64,000 nt of DNA from Poteriospumella lacustris (Eukaryota > Sar > Chrysophyceae > Chromulinales > Dinobryaceae): contig SMOI01000187.1 in assembly GCA_008000375.1 (NCBI GenBank), positions 1 to 64,000 of the forward strand, written 5' to 3'. The position numbers and the translations under genes are program-made. Positions 21,301 to 33,081 of the stretch are shown here, one piece after another. Each line of letters opens with the position of its first letter. The first letter of the stretch is position 1. The notes under the pieces are model-generated. The model saw nothing but the letters and a program-made list of their open reading frames with translations, was not told the DNA's origin and did not search any database.

Positions 21301-23916
21301 GCGCAGCAACAGCGGGCGATCGCGGCCGCCGCGACGGCGGGTGGCGGCACCCGGCTGGTGCAAGTGGCGGCGATCAAGTATTTGGTGTTTCTGGTGGATG
21401 GCGCGCAGCTGTTCGACGCGGCGGTGGGCGACTGCGTCTTCGACTTGGCCCGTGCGGTGGCGCGTCAGTGTCAAATGGACCCGAAGGTCTATCTGCCGCT
21501 GTTGGAGACGTTTGAAAGCATCGGACGGGGATACGCCGCCGGCTCGCTGCCGCAGCTGTTGATGCATTTGCACGTACAGCATCATTTGGCGCGGGTCTGG
21601 GCGACGGTGGACGATTTCGTGCGGCTGTTGAGTCAGTGGTACGAGGCCGAGGCCGAGTCGGACTCGGAGGCGTCGTTGGTGACGATCGAACAGGTGCAGC
21701 AGGCGCGTCGCTTGGCGGAGGAAATGATCGCCACCGTCGTCTCGACGGGAACGAGCAGCAGCGGCGGTGGCAGTGGTAGCGGCAGTGGCAGCAGCGGTGA
21801 AGATGCGACGTCGTTGATGGCGAAGCTGCTGCCGGCGCTGGTGGCCTTGGAAGTGCGCATGGAGGACGACCTGTCCTCCTCCTCCTCGACGAAGGCGTCG
21901 GTGGCGGTCACCCGCCAGTTCCTGACGGCGACACGCGCGTTGTACGCGCAGCAATGTTTGCAGCAGATGCAGTACACCCCCGCGATCCACGCCTTCTTGA
22001 CCTGCTACCCTCCGATGGGTTCACGCGCCGTCGATGCCGCGATGGCCGCCGGCGATTGGAAACAAGCGTTGTCGCTGGCCAATCGGTTCGCCTCGGCGAC
22101 GCTGTCGCCGCTGAAGATCGTCCAGGACATCGTCAGCAACTTCAAGCAGAACCAAGACGACTCCGCCACCTTCGCCTCCGCCATGGACGTCGCCGCCATC
22201 ACCGTCACCCAAACGATTGGCGCGGCGGTGACGGAGAATCGTTCGTTGGCGGTACAAGCCGCCATCAGTGCGACCACGACGACGGCAACGGCCGCAGGGC
22301 AACAGGTCGAGAGCAAAGCCATCGAAGCCGCAGCCTTCTGCGTCGAGTATTTGAACGATGTCGAGTCGGCCGTGACGATTTTGACGACGGCGCAGCATTG
22401 GACCGCGGCGATGGACTACGCCGGCCGTCTCCATCGGCGAGATCTGTACGACGAGGTACGTTGGTGGGGGGGGGGGGGGCAGAGGTTCCGTTGCCGTGTA
22501 GAGCGTAGCCGTTGACCATGTGGGGTGCTGTGTGTGTTGCTGTGTGTATAGATCTACGCGGCGTTGCGACTGGCGGTGGAAGACACGATCGCGACGCTGG
22601 AGGAGCGGACGGCGTCGTTTCCGCAGGCGGCGCGCATATTGAAAGAGCTCTGGACGCTGCCGTCGGCAACAGCCACCGCCTCCGCCACCGTCGCCGCCGC
22701 AGAGGGCGACGAGGACGATGCCGCTGCTGGCGCAGCCCCCGCCAACGCGCCGCCGTTGGATCGGCTGCACCAAGTGGCCCAACACGACCGAATGCTGCAG
22801 CGTATCTTGGAGCGGCTGGAACAGGGCGACGACTACGACGATGCCGTGCAACCGTCGTCCACCAACGGCGCCGGCGGGGACAGTGCCTCGGTGATCAACG
22901 ACAACGCGTCGGATTTCTCCGCCGCCTCGAAGTACAGTTTGCTGTCGTTGCGGTCGGCGCGGTCGACGCAGTCCGGTGTCTCCGTCCAGTCGGCACAGTC
23001 GCGTAGCTCGCAGTATTCGTTGTCGTCGGAGGCCTCGACCTCCGCCGCGTCGTCTTCGTCGTCTGCGGCCGCGTTCAGTATTCAAGGTTTGGAGCACACG
23101 TTGTTGTCCCGCGGTACCGTCGATCCCAATGCGCCTCCACCCAACACCGGCGCCAACAAACCGTTCCATGGTGGCCAGCACCAGAAGCGCGCGCAGCCGA
23201 TGTCGAAGAACGCGCGACGTCGTCAACGGGCCGCGGACGAAGTCGAAGAATTGCGTCGCGAACGGGAACGAGCCCTGTTGGACCCCACGACCGCCACGAC
23301 AGACGCCAGTATCAAACCGGGCAACGAGGACAGTGATTACGCCCGTCGTCGTCAACGTCGTCAAGAACGCGCACGGTATAAAGCCCAAGAGAAGAACAAG
23401 GACGAAGCGGGGTTGAAGCGGGAAAGCGACCAAGTCGACACCCTGTGGCAGGCCGTGGCGTCGTTGCCGTTCGCCATTCACACGATGCGGGATTTGTGTC
23501 ATCTGTTGGCCCTGAATCATGGAGAGGCCGTCTCCGACCACGTCTTGAGCATTCGCTTGCAGACGGCGATGGAGCAGTACGTGCGGGCCCTGCAAGCGGC
23601 GATGGAGATGGTGCCGCCGGCCCCAGAGTACCCCCTGCCCTGGCTGCAACAACGGAACATGCCGCACGTGCAATTCTTCCAAGACGTACGTGCCCTGTAC
23701 CAACATATTCTCCAATGGCGCGTGCAGTCGCTGCAGCTGTCGTCGTCGGTGAAGACGGAAGGGGCGGCGGCGATGGAGTGGCAGCAGTTGTCGTTCGTGC
23801 GGGTGGAGGACATGGCGATGCTGCGTCGGTACGAATACGACGTGTGGCATGTCCTGAAGCAAGGCGTCCAGTTGTGGACACAGACGAAGCAACTGGTGCG
23901 TCAACAACCTGTGTAA
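18364..23916 (+). CDS. ELP1: Elongator complex subunit ELP1 (IKI3/IKBKAP)
   Basis: Scaffold of Elongator, which adds cm5-type groups to wobble uridine of tRNAs in the cytoplasm. Exons 18364-19137, 19207-22455 and 22552-23916 give about 1795 residues, much longer than human (1332). The family start MRN is present. The N-terminal beta-propellers show WSPDYSCLAILTGN, LSWKGDGELLSVV and AFLEKNGLRHGDF, and after intron 1 WDVKQLSWDM...VQLYYRENYYWYLKQQW. Further diagnostic stretches are IIQLPRGNLETFEPRPLI, then KINVVCRRMREEL, DPKVYLPLLETFE and GDWKQALSLANRF. The C-terminal part has the Ser-rich SKYSLLSLRSARS and basic KNARRRQRAADEVEELRRERER segment expected before the dimerisation helices. Added length is in Ala/Thr/Gly inserts. 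GC content climbs steeply after exon 1. Both donors are GTACGT. Confidence 0.94.
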
Positions 23917-24484
23917 AACACCGGGGCAGCAGCTACAGCGGCAGCTACAGAGCTGCACGTGGGTGGACAGGCGTCCGTAGTGTGCAGAGGTTGTAGGGGC
24001 TACGTTGTATCTATTCTGGTTGTAACGTTATTCCCACCGACATATACTGTATATGGATCAACGATTGTGTTGCGTTGCGTTGTCATCAATACAGCAGACG
24101 GCCATGTAAAGCCCTCTACAAGCATACTGGATTACAGTATGGAGTACCAAGTAACATACCCATAAACAGTGATCTATACACGGAACACCCCAAAAACGTA
24201 ACGCTCTCTTGGGGGCCCATGACCACGACGGCGACCGCTCTCACGCGTCAGCAGCATCGACCACCGCCGACCAGCGAAGAAAGCGAACATTGTGGCAACC
24301 ATTGAGAGGTTATGGGTTATTGATTGAGTATAGAAGGCCATACTTCATTTACAAAAGAAAAGACTTACACCAAAAGAAACGCAGAGTCCTTGTGAAGGGT
24401 GGAGTGTTGTGTTTGATTCGGGGAAGTCAGTGACTGCACTTATCTGTTTGAGTATACACTGCACATAGACGTATTTGAGGCAGA
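23917..24484. other. Intergenic, 568 bp
   Basis: 3' region of ELP1 and promoter of the next gene. Short frames only, no RNA gene seen. Confidence 0.4.
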
Positions 24485-25120
24485 ATGGGGAGAGACACAG
24501 CCACATTGGAGAACCGAACGCTTCACAAGAAGTCAGTGGCTTCGAGGCGAAGGTCAGAAGATGCCCCAGCACCTATCAAGCGGACCGCATCGTATTTCGC
24601 CTTCGCCTTCGCTCCAGCGGTGCATCCTCACACGGGTACCACGGCCACTGGGGAAACCATTCATTCGCCCAGTACCATCGCCAACGAACTCACCATCGAA
24701 GAAAAGAAGCTATTATATCGCAAGGCATGGTTACTCACCATTTCATCGGCGTTTTTCTTGTTTCCTGCGGCGTTTGCGTATTACCATACGATCTACTCGA
24801 TGTGCTTCCTGTCGGTATTCACCACCGCTGTCTCCGTCGCCTTCTGGTACCGACCACGAGATGGTATCCGTCGTATGTTGGATTTGATCGTTGCGAAAGT
24901 CTCGTTCGTCATCTATTTCACGGTGGGACTGGTCAATATCCGCGACGCGTCGGTGTTCATCGCGGGGTTGATCGGGGCCGTGTTGATGATCGGTGCCTAC
25001 AGCGTGGGTTTGAAGCTCTTTGATGTGCGGTCGGCGCGATGGGTGTATGCCCACATGGTCTTTCATTTCTTCGTCGCATGTGGGCAGGTACTGGTGTTGT
25101 ACGGGTCGTTTCTGCTGTAG
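24485..25120 (+). CDS. Uncharacterised multi-pass membrane protein
   Basis: A 211-residue single-exon protein of unknown function. A hydrophilic N-terminus (1-80) with basic residues is followed by about five hydrophobic segments: AWLLTISSAFFLFPAAFAYY (81-100 region), MCFLSVFTTAVSVAFWY, ASFVIYF-like VSFVIYFTVGLVNI, VFIAGLIGAVLMIGAYSV and the final FHFFVACGQVLVLYGSFLL. A conserved-looking HMVFHFF before the last helix recalls the His-containing helices of CREST-type membrane hydrolases (ceramidase, PAQR, TMEM8). The fold is too short to claim membership. The Kozak context AGAATGG supports the start. Confidence 0.75.
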   Translation: MGRDTATLENRTLHKKSVASRRRSEDAPAPIKRTASYFAFAFAPAVHPHTGTTATGETIHSPSTIANELTIEEKKLLYRKAWLLTISSAFFLFPAAFAYYHTIYSMCFLSVFTTAVSVAFWYRPRDGIRRMLDLIVAKVSFVIYFTVGLVNIRDASVFIAGLIGAVLMIGAYSVGLKLFDVRSARWVYAHMVFHFFVACGQVLVLYGSFLL

Positions 25121-25648
25121 ACGGTAGCGGACGGTCCCTGCACTGGTCTCGTGTACTGATCGCCTTCGCCGTCGTTGTTGTCTTTTTCCTTTTTGTTATT
25201 CTTGTTCTTGTTGTCCGCCTGAAATAGTTGCTAGTCGTGCTGTCGTGTCGTCATTGCTTATTCGTTTTTTGGTATAAAACTTCGAGACGTTTCGATCGCT
25301 CGTTTCGTCTCTGTCATCATCACTCATCCCGCCCACACTATAAATACACTGTAATTACACTGTAAATACACTGTAATTACACTCTATTGCATGGTACCGA
25401 ACTTATTCGAACAGCAGAATCCGCCGAGAGCAAAACAGACAACGGTGCACAACTGGTTAAGGAGGAGGAAGGTGGGGGGGGGGAGGGGTAAAGCCAGCGT
25501 TACAAACGATACGGATTGGTGCGGGTGAAGAGACGTCACGTAAGAACGAGGAGACTGCGTCGTCTCTCGGATGACCGCTACACGCCACACGCTACACGCC
25601 ACGCGAGTAAAACAAATAATGACGACCGACAGAAGCACACGCAACGCA
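25121..25648. other. Convergent intergenic region with tandem repeat
   Basis: Lies between two convergent genes. It contains a 22-bp tandem repeat listed separately and a TATAAAA near 25272. The remainder is untranslated-looking. Confidence 0.45.
25341..25384. repeat. 22-bp tandem repeat, two copies
   Basis: Two adjacent copies of a 22-bp unit beginning TAAATACACTGTAATTACAC, differing at the last base, in the convergent 3' region. Confidence 0.85.
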
Positions 25649-27338
25649 CTAACAAAAGGATGCAGGAATACGTTTGGTGCCTGGCCCACACGATTGTGTC
25701 TCATGACACGTGAATCGTTCCAACGGCCGCACGAAGGTGGCGTCTTCACTGTGACGTGGAAACTTGTCGAGGACGGTGTCGATCGAACTCGAACGAGACA
25801 CATTCATGATGAACGTCCACCAAAACGACTGCGTTAATCGTTCAAATTCGAACTCGGGTGCACGATACAGCGCTTCGACATACGCAGTATGCAACAGTGC
25901 CGGGGTGACGAGGTCGAAGTCATCGACCAACAAGGCCGGTAAGCGCCATAACTATACACGCACACACCACCGCACACAGAGCGCGAAAGCCACCCGTGTT
26001 AGCACACGAAGGCCCACAAAAGGCGAATATTCAAACGTAACGTACCGTCTTGTCCAAGCCAATGCCTCTCTCTAAGATGGGAATGGTGCCCATCGTCAGA
26101 CTCTCCCATACCCGGAAGGTGTCATAGCCCAGCCCCGGCAAGGCGATCGAGAACCGCGCACGCGCAATGCGTCGATACGTTTCCATGAAACTCGTGCGCC
26201 CTTGCAAGTGTTTGTTGGCTTTGTGCAATCGAAAGGTCACTTCCGAAGGGTCAAACTTGCGCGACAAACAGTGCAATATCGTTGGTCGGTAGCCCCAATT
26301 GGACGACGCCGTAAACATTAACGTATGTTTTGATTGGGACGACGCCATTTCGCGCATCAGATCGAAGATGACGCGTCGATTATGATCCCCATGAATCGGT
26401 AATCCACGAGGCAACGAGAGTAATTTGGGATGAGTGAGGTTGTGGTGTTGATTCGTCAAGAAGAGCAACGTCATCGGATGCTCCAGCATTTGGTGGACGC
26501 CGGCTTCTCGCAAACAACAAGAGCCCCAATCCGTCGTACGGTTGGGGAAATAACTCGAGAACAGCCCCCAGTTTTCGTTGGCGGCATGCAAACCAATCCA
26601 AGGGCGATGGATTTTCTTCCGCCCGTAACGCCACATGCGAATCAATTGATCGCGTTCGATGATCGCTTCGCCAATGAATTTTCCGCCGAAGGGTAAACTG
26701 GTATCACGAGCAAACGGTCGATCAAATGCGAAATACCCAATATGAATCACTGGTGCACGCTTGATGTTGTGAAGATGGTAAGGAGGAGGGAGAACATGTT
26801 GATTGGGATTCTTCTCCCAGCGATAAGGTTGATACCGCTTCCCGAGCGCGTTCTGTCGAGGTGGAACCCCTTGTCGATATCCTGGATGGAACCGACTAAG
26901 CACTTCGAAGCCATGGTTATTGTCCAAGAAATAGTCAGTGATTCCATGGTATATGCGCATGTTTGTGTCGCCGTCCAAGAAATCGAAATAGTTCGGGAAA
27001 TGCGGCAAGATGTGCTGCAAAAGAACTGGTTCGCTGGAGGCTGCCAGTCGCTTGGCGCGCTCCCATCGTTGGGTATCATTTGGAGGATCCGAGAATCGAA
27101 ACAAACTCGTTGCTGGTGGGTCGATCGTGCACCAAATGGGATGGTCGCATATCGCATCGATGGTCATGCGGGCATCACTTCCGTTTCTTAGATGGTCGCC
27201 GTGTGCCATCGACGATCGAGTGGAACCTTCAATATCCCGAGGCTGCAGTTGCGAGGCAACCAATGCCACCATTATGAGCAGACATAAAAGTACACTGCCC
27301 TTTTGCGAGAACATCATCACTTGTGGACCTTCTCGCAT
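25649..27338 (-). CDS. Exostosin-like (GT47-type) glycosyltransferase, type II membrane protein
   Basis: Probable Golgi glycosyltransferase. Exons 27338-26046 and 25951-25649 around a 94-bp intron give about 531 residues. The N-terminus is a short basic stretch then the anchor helix VLLCLLIMVALVAS (about 15-29), the topology of Golgi type II enzymes. The catalytic-type region shows WIGLHAANENWGLFSSYF, LLSLPRGLPIHGDHNRR, TASSNWGYRPTILHCL, and the exostosin C-terminal signature ARFSIALPGLGYDTFRVWESLTMGTIPIL. Across the intron the sequence continues GLDKT-LWRLPALLVDDF, the family's typical leucine-valine-Asp-Asp ending of the donor domain. N-glycosylation sites (NGS, NDT, NRT, NLT) face the lumen. 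The acceptor sugar cannot be told from sequence. Confidence 0.85.
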
Positions 27339-28012
27339 ATGGTACCGACTGTTACATATACTTGTTATCCATAGCGTTTGCGCTGGTACTGAACCGCCGC
27401 ACGAGTCAATCACTTTGATATAGAATCACACGTGTCAAACAGTGCATCGTATCGAAGGCAACAACTACATACTACTTCTTCCAGTACGAAATATAGTCGC
27501 CGGTCATCGGAACATCAGCTATGTCGTCGTCGTCGTCGTGTACGACCCGCCCAACGCGGCACCGCCGTGGCACATGTTCTTCAATGCTTGGCCATCGATT
27601 TCACATTTCACATTTCACACTACTCATTTGGAAAAACTTAGGTGTGAGTTACGTGGAAGTAATTCAATTATAAATTAGCGAAGAAAAACAAAAGAAGAAT
27701 CGGAAAGAAAACCAAACTTCCCATACAAATGGAGAAAACGAACCCGTTGCGAAGGTTTGTGGCTCATGTGAAACTCGATCGAAAGATTTGTAAATGTGCA
27801 GGAGCGATCGAAAACATATGAACACGCAAACAAACAAAAAAAGAGAACCTTGTGGACCCTGCGGAAGCGTACCCAACGAAAAATATATGTTCATGAGAAA
27901 AAATAGATTAGCTACCCGAAAGAAAACAAGCACAGATCAGTTTCGTGTGAAAGAATCTCTTTGGCAAGATAGACACTAGCTTGTCTATCAAATTAACCAC
28001 CCCATGCCGCAA
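27339..28012. other. Intergenic, 674 bp
   Basis: Between the glycosyltransferase start and the globin stop (both minus strand). A CGTCGTCGTCGT tract lies near 27525. AT-rich from 27660 onwards. No gene supported. Confidence 0.4.
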
Positions 28013-28791
28013 TTATACCGGTGCTGACATGGATACACCTTCGTGCTTCGTGAACATATCATGTGGAGCGTCTCCATCGCCATGCTCTCTTTTCCATGCA
28101 ATCGCTTTGCTCTGCGCTTTGTGTTCCAGTTCGAATCGGACCACATAGGGAATCAAATACTTGAGGAATTTCGAATAAATTTTTGTCCATCCGGCCCCAA
28201 CATCTGGCGTAAACTCCGTAGGCCCAATGCACTTCTGAACTGTGTGGAAAAGAGCCTCTCCAGCGATGCCGTCTGAGCGAAGGGGTGGTCACAACATCAG
28301 TACAAAATATTTGGCACGGAAAGAAACACGGGAGACTTACATTCGACCGCCTTGACGCCCATTTTGTTGTGAATGTTGGCCAAGTTTTCCATTGTCTTTT
28401 CCAGCTTCTCAGGCTCACTCACTTCCGCAACGCACATCGATAAAAATCGTAGGAAAAAGCTTCCCTGCTTGTGGATAGATCGGTGAAAGAGCTTCTGGCA
28501 ATTAGGATGGATATCGAATAGCCGGAGGTAGAAGTTGTGCATGAAGTAATCCATACAGTTCTCTGCCTCCTGGACATCTTTATCTGTGTTAGCTCGCTTC
28601 AGAGCCAAGAAATGCTCACTTCGATTGTTCAAAATCATTTTCCAAACTTTCAGAGCAGCTTCCAATTCATGCGGAGTGATAGGCTCCTCAGTGTAGTAAA
28701 TGGGCATCACAAACGGAATAACCTCACTCTCCACATTCACAGCATCAACCCTTTCCGCAACCTTGTGCGTCGTGGATACTGTAGCCCCCAT
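28013..28791 (-). CDS. Globin-domain protein
   Basis: Haem-binding globin of unknown role (oxygen, NO or redox sensing are the usual options). Exons 28791-28341 and 28272-28013 around a 68-bp intron give about 236 residues. The globin fold is read as helix A/B around WKMILNNRSEHFL, helix B/C FYLRLFDIHPNC, helix E QGSFFLRFLSMCV, then the proximal-His motif LANIHNKMGVKAVEYGIAGEAL with His near 141, and helix G/H GWTKIYSKFLKYLIP. The intron falls just after the proximal-His helix, and the motif completes only on splicing. The first 40 residues precede the fold and start MGATVS, a good N-myristoylation signal, so the protein may be membrane-tethered. The C-terminal 50 residues are a charged extension (KREHGDGDAP). 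Confidence 0.85.
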
Positions 28792-29498
28792 TACTTACAA
28801 GCACTAATCTACAAATAAAGGGAAGCTAATAATTGTGGTGTTGGTCGTGAAAAACTGAGGATTACGCACGAAATAGGAAGGAACCCATCGGTATCGGCAA
28901 CTTCTTCACTGCGAAGCGGAAGAGAAGTGCGACTGGTTGTAACGGTTGCTGCGTTGGCGCAGCGCGATGCGTTGCAGACGTTGTCGGCAGACATTTCCTG
29001 CGACAAAGCGACAGGCGACAGGCGACAAACCTCAAAGAATCGCAAGAAGTACTTAGATCGTATTTAATATACAATACTTGAACATTACAGATCTTCATTC
29101 TATGTACCCATTACAGAGTTTGTGTTTGTTTGGGATATCTGAGTCAGTGGCCGTTGGCTTTTGAGAACAGCCGCAGAGACAGGAGNNNNNNNNNNNNNNN
29201 NNNNNNNNNNNNNNNNNNNNNNNNNNNNNNNNNNNNNNNNNNNNNNNNNNNNNNNNNNNNNNNNNNNNNNNNNNNNNNNNNNNNNCATTACAGAGTTTGT
29301 GTTTGTTTGGGATATCTGAGTCAGTGGCCGTTGGCTTTTGAGAACAGCCGCAGAGACAGGAGAGACTTCCACTCGTTTGGCGATAAAGACGTTATCCACC
29401 GCGAGGCTTCATCGAAAAGCTATGTGTATGTGAGCATACTTACTATTCTTCTGATCCATCAAAGCAAGTATTCGTGATTCTGAGGCAAATTTGTCAAA
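28792..29498. other. Divergent promoter region containing assembly gap
   Basis: Between the divergent globin and PX genes. A GCGACA-type short repeat lies at about 28996-29030. The assembly gap and its flanks are listed separately. Confidence 0.5.
29109..29362. other. 100-base assembly gap between two identical 77-bp flanks
   Basis: Exactly 100 N at 29186-29285. The 77 bases before the gap (29109-29185) and after it (29286-29362) are identical. This is what a scaffolder leaves when it fails to merge overlapping contig ends, so the true sequence probably has a single copy and no gap. Confidence 0.9.
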
Positions 29499-32117
29499 AT
29501 GAGTTCGAGACTCTCCATGCTGCCGACGAAAGTCGACGAGGACCAATTCAACAACTTTCGAGCAAAACGACAAGCCGAAAGAGATGCTAAGCGGACTTTA
29601 CTGGCGAAGGAATTTCCTCTCTTATTTGGAACCGATTCTAAATCGAGATCGACGATTGGCAAGTACGTGAACAAGCCTGTTCCTACTTCTTCGCTTAACC
29701 CAATAACCCCGGGCAAGCGAAAGACGCAGAGCACCTTGGGAATGAAACCCATGGTCGACGAAAATACCAACAGCAATGGAACGCACAGTATTCCGTCGCG
29801 AATGAGCACACTTGTACCAAACCAAAAGAACAACCGCAAGAAGAGTGATGCCTTCAGCAAAGCTGTTCAGAGCCCAAAGAAGGCCTCCCGTCAAACTGTT
29901 GCAGCGACCAGCAATGCACGAGGATCCTTTCTCAACTACCGAAGCTTTTCATCTCGCACTAACACACAAGCTCCAGTCGCTGAAGTGGAAATGTTCGGCA
30001 CGGAGAAGGAGAAGGATGTGGCATCGGAAGAGATCCCACTTCCCGAAGAGGAGGTGGAACTGGCCTTGATGGACCCTCTTCAAGAACAAGTGCACGACGT
30101 GCTCGACTATCTGCTACAAACCAATGAAGTTGACGAGGGAACGCATCGACGACTGTCCAGCCAGGCGTTTCAAAAGGATTCGCTGCGTCGCTTATCGATG
30201 AGAGCCTCCGTGGCCGCGGAGTTTCCTCAACCACCAGTCGACCAAGCCACCGCAACAACCACCCCATCAAACCACAACGAAGATGCTGCTGTCGACGAAA
30301 GCTTGGAGATTGATGACATGGATGTTTTGCAGGCCCTGCGCACCTACATTTCTACGCTGGACTCTGTGCCGGAGACACAGGCCGTTGAGCATGCACCCGT
30401 TGTCCGTGCACCCGTTGTTCAACAACCTGAAACGCTGCCCGTCCCTGTGCGTACTCCCTCTCGAGCCAGAAATGGTTTTGCGTCTCCCACTCCCAATACA
30501 CGGGTGATAAGCATCACAAGCCCCACCGGAAGTCATTTCAAGCGACCGAAGCAGTTGTCGTCGCCCAATCCCATTCGTTTCCCATCGCGTAGTCGTCGTG
30601 AAAGCAATGGCGTCGACGAGGAAGAGGTGCAGGCGCAGAGCATGAAAACGCCACCCCCAGTGCCTGTGGTTACTAAAGCCTCTGCCCCGGTCTCGCCCAA
30701 TCCCATGCGTCTGGCGGATGCGTTCCGACGAGGCAGTGTCAGTGGACGCAAGTCCATGGCCGCCACGGCGAAAGCCCACGCAGCATCCGTCGCTGATGAC
30801 GAAGATGTGCTGGGTCTGCTTGCCACCATGGATGACGTGGCATCTCTGCCCACCACGAACGCGGCTGCATCGAAAGCCGAACGACGCAAGTCGAAGAAAC
30901 AACAGCAACGACGTCGCTCGTCTGCAGCCTCCAACTTGCCGCCGGCATTTGATCCCACGGCCGACGACGACAGCTTGGTCTATCACGGTGAAGGGGAAGG
31001 TCATTCACGCAAATCCATTCTCAACTCGCCCAGCCTGAAGACGATGCGAGTCAGCTTCTTGACGCAGGCACCAGTCAGTCACCGTGTGTCTTCCATGGCG
31101 GCAGCGATTGCCGCTGCCACCGAAGAAGTCTCGGCGTCCATGGCGGCCCCAGCTGCATCTGATGCGTCCGATGCGTCTGGTGCGTCGGTGATGGATCTCG
31201 CTTGTTCAAGTACCGATGCGTTGGTGGCAGCATTGGATGTGGTCTTCGACTCGTTGCCCGTTGAGGCGATGGCCGTCGCTGATGTCCCCAATCAGCCACC
31301 AGTCACCGTAGACTCGTCGGTGGACACGCCGCCACTGGAGACGAAGGAAACACCAACGATACCTTCGATGACGGTGGTGGAAGACGTGCCATTGCCTCAA
31401 CCTTCTATCGAACCTATCTCTCAACCACCTGTAGTGCCTTCTGTGCCGGAAGAAGCTCCCGTATCCGCAGTGGAATCTGTTGCGGCCGAACCCGCTTCAG
31501 CTCCTGTTCCGGCTCCTGTTGCTGTTCCTGTTGCTGCTCCTATTACTGCTCCTGTGGAGTCCGTTGCGGTTCCAGCGGCCGCCGAAGAAATGGTTGTGTT
31601 CCATCCACGTCAAATGATCTACATGGAAGCCATGAAACGTGGCGTCGTCTTCGCCGAGCTGAGCAAATGCATGCATCTAGCGGGTAGTTCCAAGTCCTCC
31701 TCTCCCCAGGTGAAGTACATGATCCACGTGTCGATGTTGCCTCTCCCCGGTAACCCCGCGATGTACGAGTCCCTGCACATGGTTCTCTGGAAGCGCTTCT
31801 CGGAATTCCGTCAATTCCATCAGCAATTGATCGCCTGTCCCGGTGTGAATGTGGAGCGTATTCCTGTGCTTCCCTCGCGTCAAATCGCCTCGTTTGGGTA
31901 AGTACCATGCGTCTGTCTTGTGTCTGTTGCGGTGCATAAATAACGTCTGATGATGATACTGTTTGTGTGGGATGACGATAGGGGTGGCAATGCGGATGCG
32001 GATTATTTGAAAAGCCGCGAGAAATACCTGCGAAACTGGTTGGAAGCAGTCTTCTTGCGTCAATCGCTGGAAAGTGATGCGTATCGGATGATTCTCGTCG
32101 AGTTTTTGTCGCAATAA
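29499..32117 (+). CDS. PX-domain protein with long disordered N-terminus
   Basis: Probable phosphoinositide-binding protein of endosomal membranes. Exons 29499-31897 and 31982-32117 around an 84-bp intron give about 844 residues. Most of the protein (1-690) is low-complexity, rich in Ser, Pro, Ala and Val, with many SR/RRKS motifs suited to basophilic kinases (RRLSMRAS, RRGSVSGRKS). Residues 1-35 are basic and helical (FRAKRQAERDAKRTLL). The C-terminal PX fold begins near 710: KYMIHVSM, then WKRFSEFRQFHQQLIAC, the conserved basic-Phe-Ser-Glu-Phe motif, LPSRQIASFG, and after splicing LKSREKYLRNWLEAVF, with the usual terminal helix. PX domains commonly bind PI3P through the RF and R(K)-containing motifs. 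The long N-terminus has no recognised partner motif. Confidence 0.85.
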
Positions 32118-33081
32118 TGATATGCTGGACCGTCTGCTAGTCCGCCTGCTAGTCCACAGAGATCGAAGCGATCGCGGACAGCACTCAGGAGGGAATGTCA
32201 AAACGAACTAAAGGCTGGCTAATACCTTCCCCTTGCCCTCTTTGCTGTCCAACCGTTGGACGGTTCGATCAAATTAGTTTAATCTATGTCCTCCACCCCC
32301 CCTCCATCACCCATACCGCGCTTCTGTCGTGCTTCCTTCTCCGTTGTAAACCCCACACCTATATGCACATATACAATTTTGATTCCGCCAAGAACACCAA
32401 CCAAAGCCCCATCGTCTTTCTCTCTCCCTTTCTCTCTATTTCACTTTTCACTTCGTAGGACTCGGTGACTTAGGCAGAGTTGATGTTTACGTGTATAACA
32501 AAGCAGAGATGAAGCTGATCTCCAACGAACAAAACCAAACAAAATCTTAAACAAAAGATGAAGAAGAGGACAAAGCATTTCAACCCAACGGACGTGTTGA
32601 AGCGAAAAAGCGGCTGTCAACCAAGAACACCCCAGCAACCGACACTGCTCTCATCTCACACACTCACACACGAAACGCCCTCAACACTCAGTGTAAGTTA
32701 AAGGAGAAGGGGGGACGTGTTGTCATACAAGTGGTAACAGAGCGAAGCGCCATTTGTTGGTGTGGCAGGACGATGTGTTTCGTTCTATAGTTTATCAGAG
32801 AGAGAAGACAGGAGGGGGGCGGCAGACGACGGAGGGGGGGCACACGTTTTATCTCGTTCTATTTCAGAAAAAATAACACATAATAAGAGCATTTATAATT
32901 TACGGAGGAGACAAAATCGATGCGACTCCCACGTGGAGGGATCGGATCGTGTGTGTTTCGTTGTCTCTCATCTCCCTCCTCCTCCTCACACGATGGGTGG
33001 CCCAAGCTGATAGCGGCGGGGGAGAACTGTTATAATACGACAGTCTCCGACGATTGATTCGTTCATTTGATTCGAAGCAAC
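32118..33081. other. Long intergenic region, 964 bp, convergent
   Basis: Convergent 3' region between the PX and syntaxin genes. Pyrimidine-rich tract TCTCTCTCCC... near 32420-32450 and a GGAGGGGGG tract near 32810-32840. A GGTTCGATC near 32258 looks like a Pol III B box but no cloverleaf can be folded around it. No gene supported. Confidence 0.45.

Noticed and set aside
20863-21990. 375-residue minus-strand frame opposite ELP1
   Set aside because: Same reason: Arg/Gln/His-rich shadow of a GC-rich coding strand.
22021-23958. 645-residue minus-strand open frame opposite ELP1
   Set aside because: Arg/His-rich low-complexity reading of a GC-biased gene, no ATG context or family features.
32240-32290. 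GGTTCGATC resembling a Pol III B box
   Set aside because: No A box or cloverleaf upstream.
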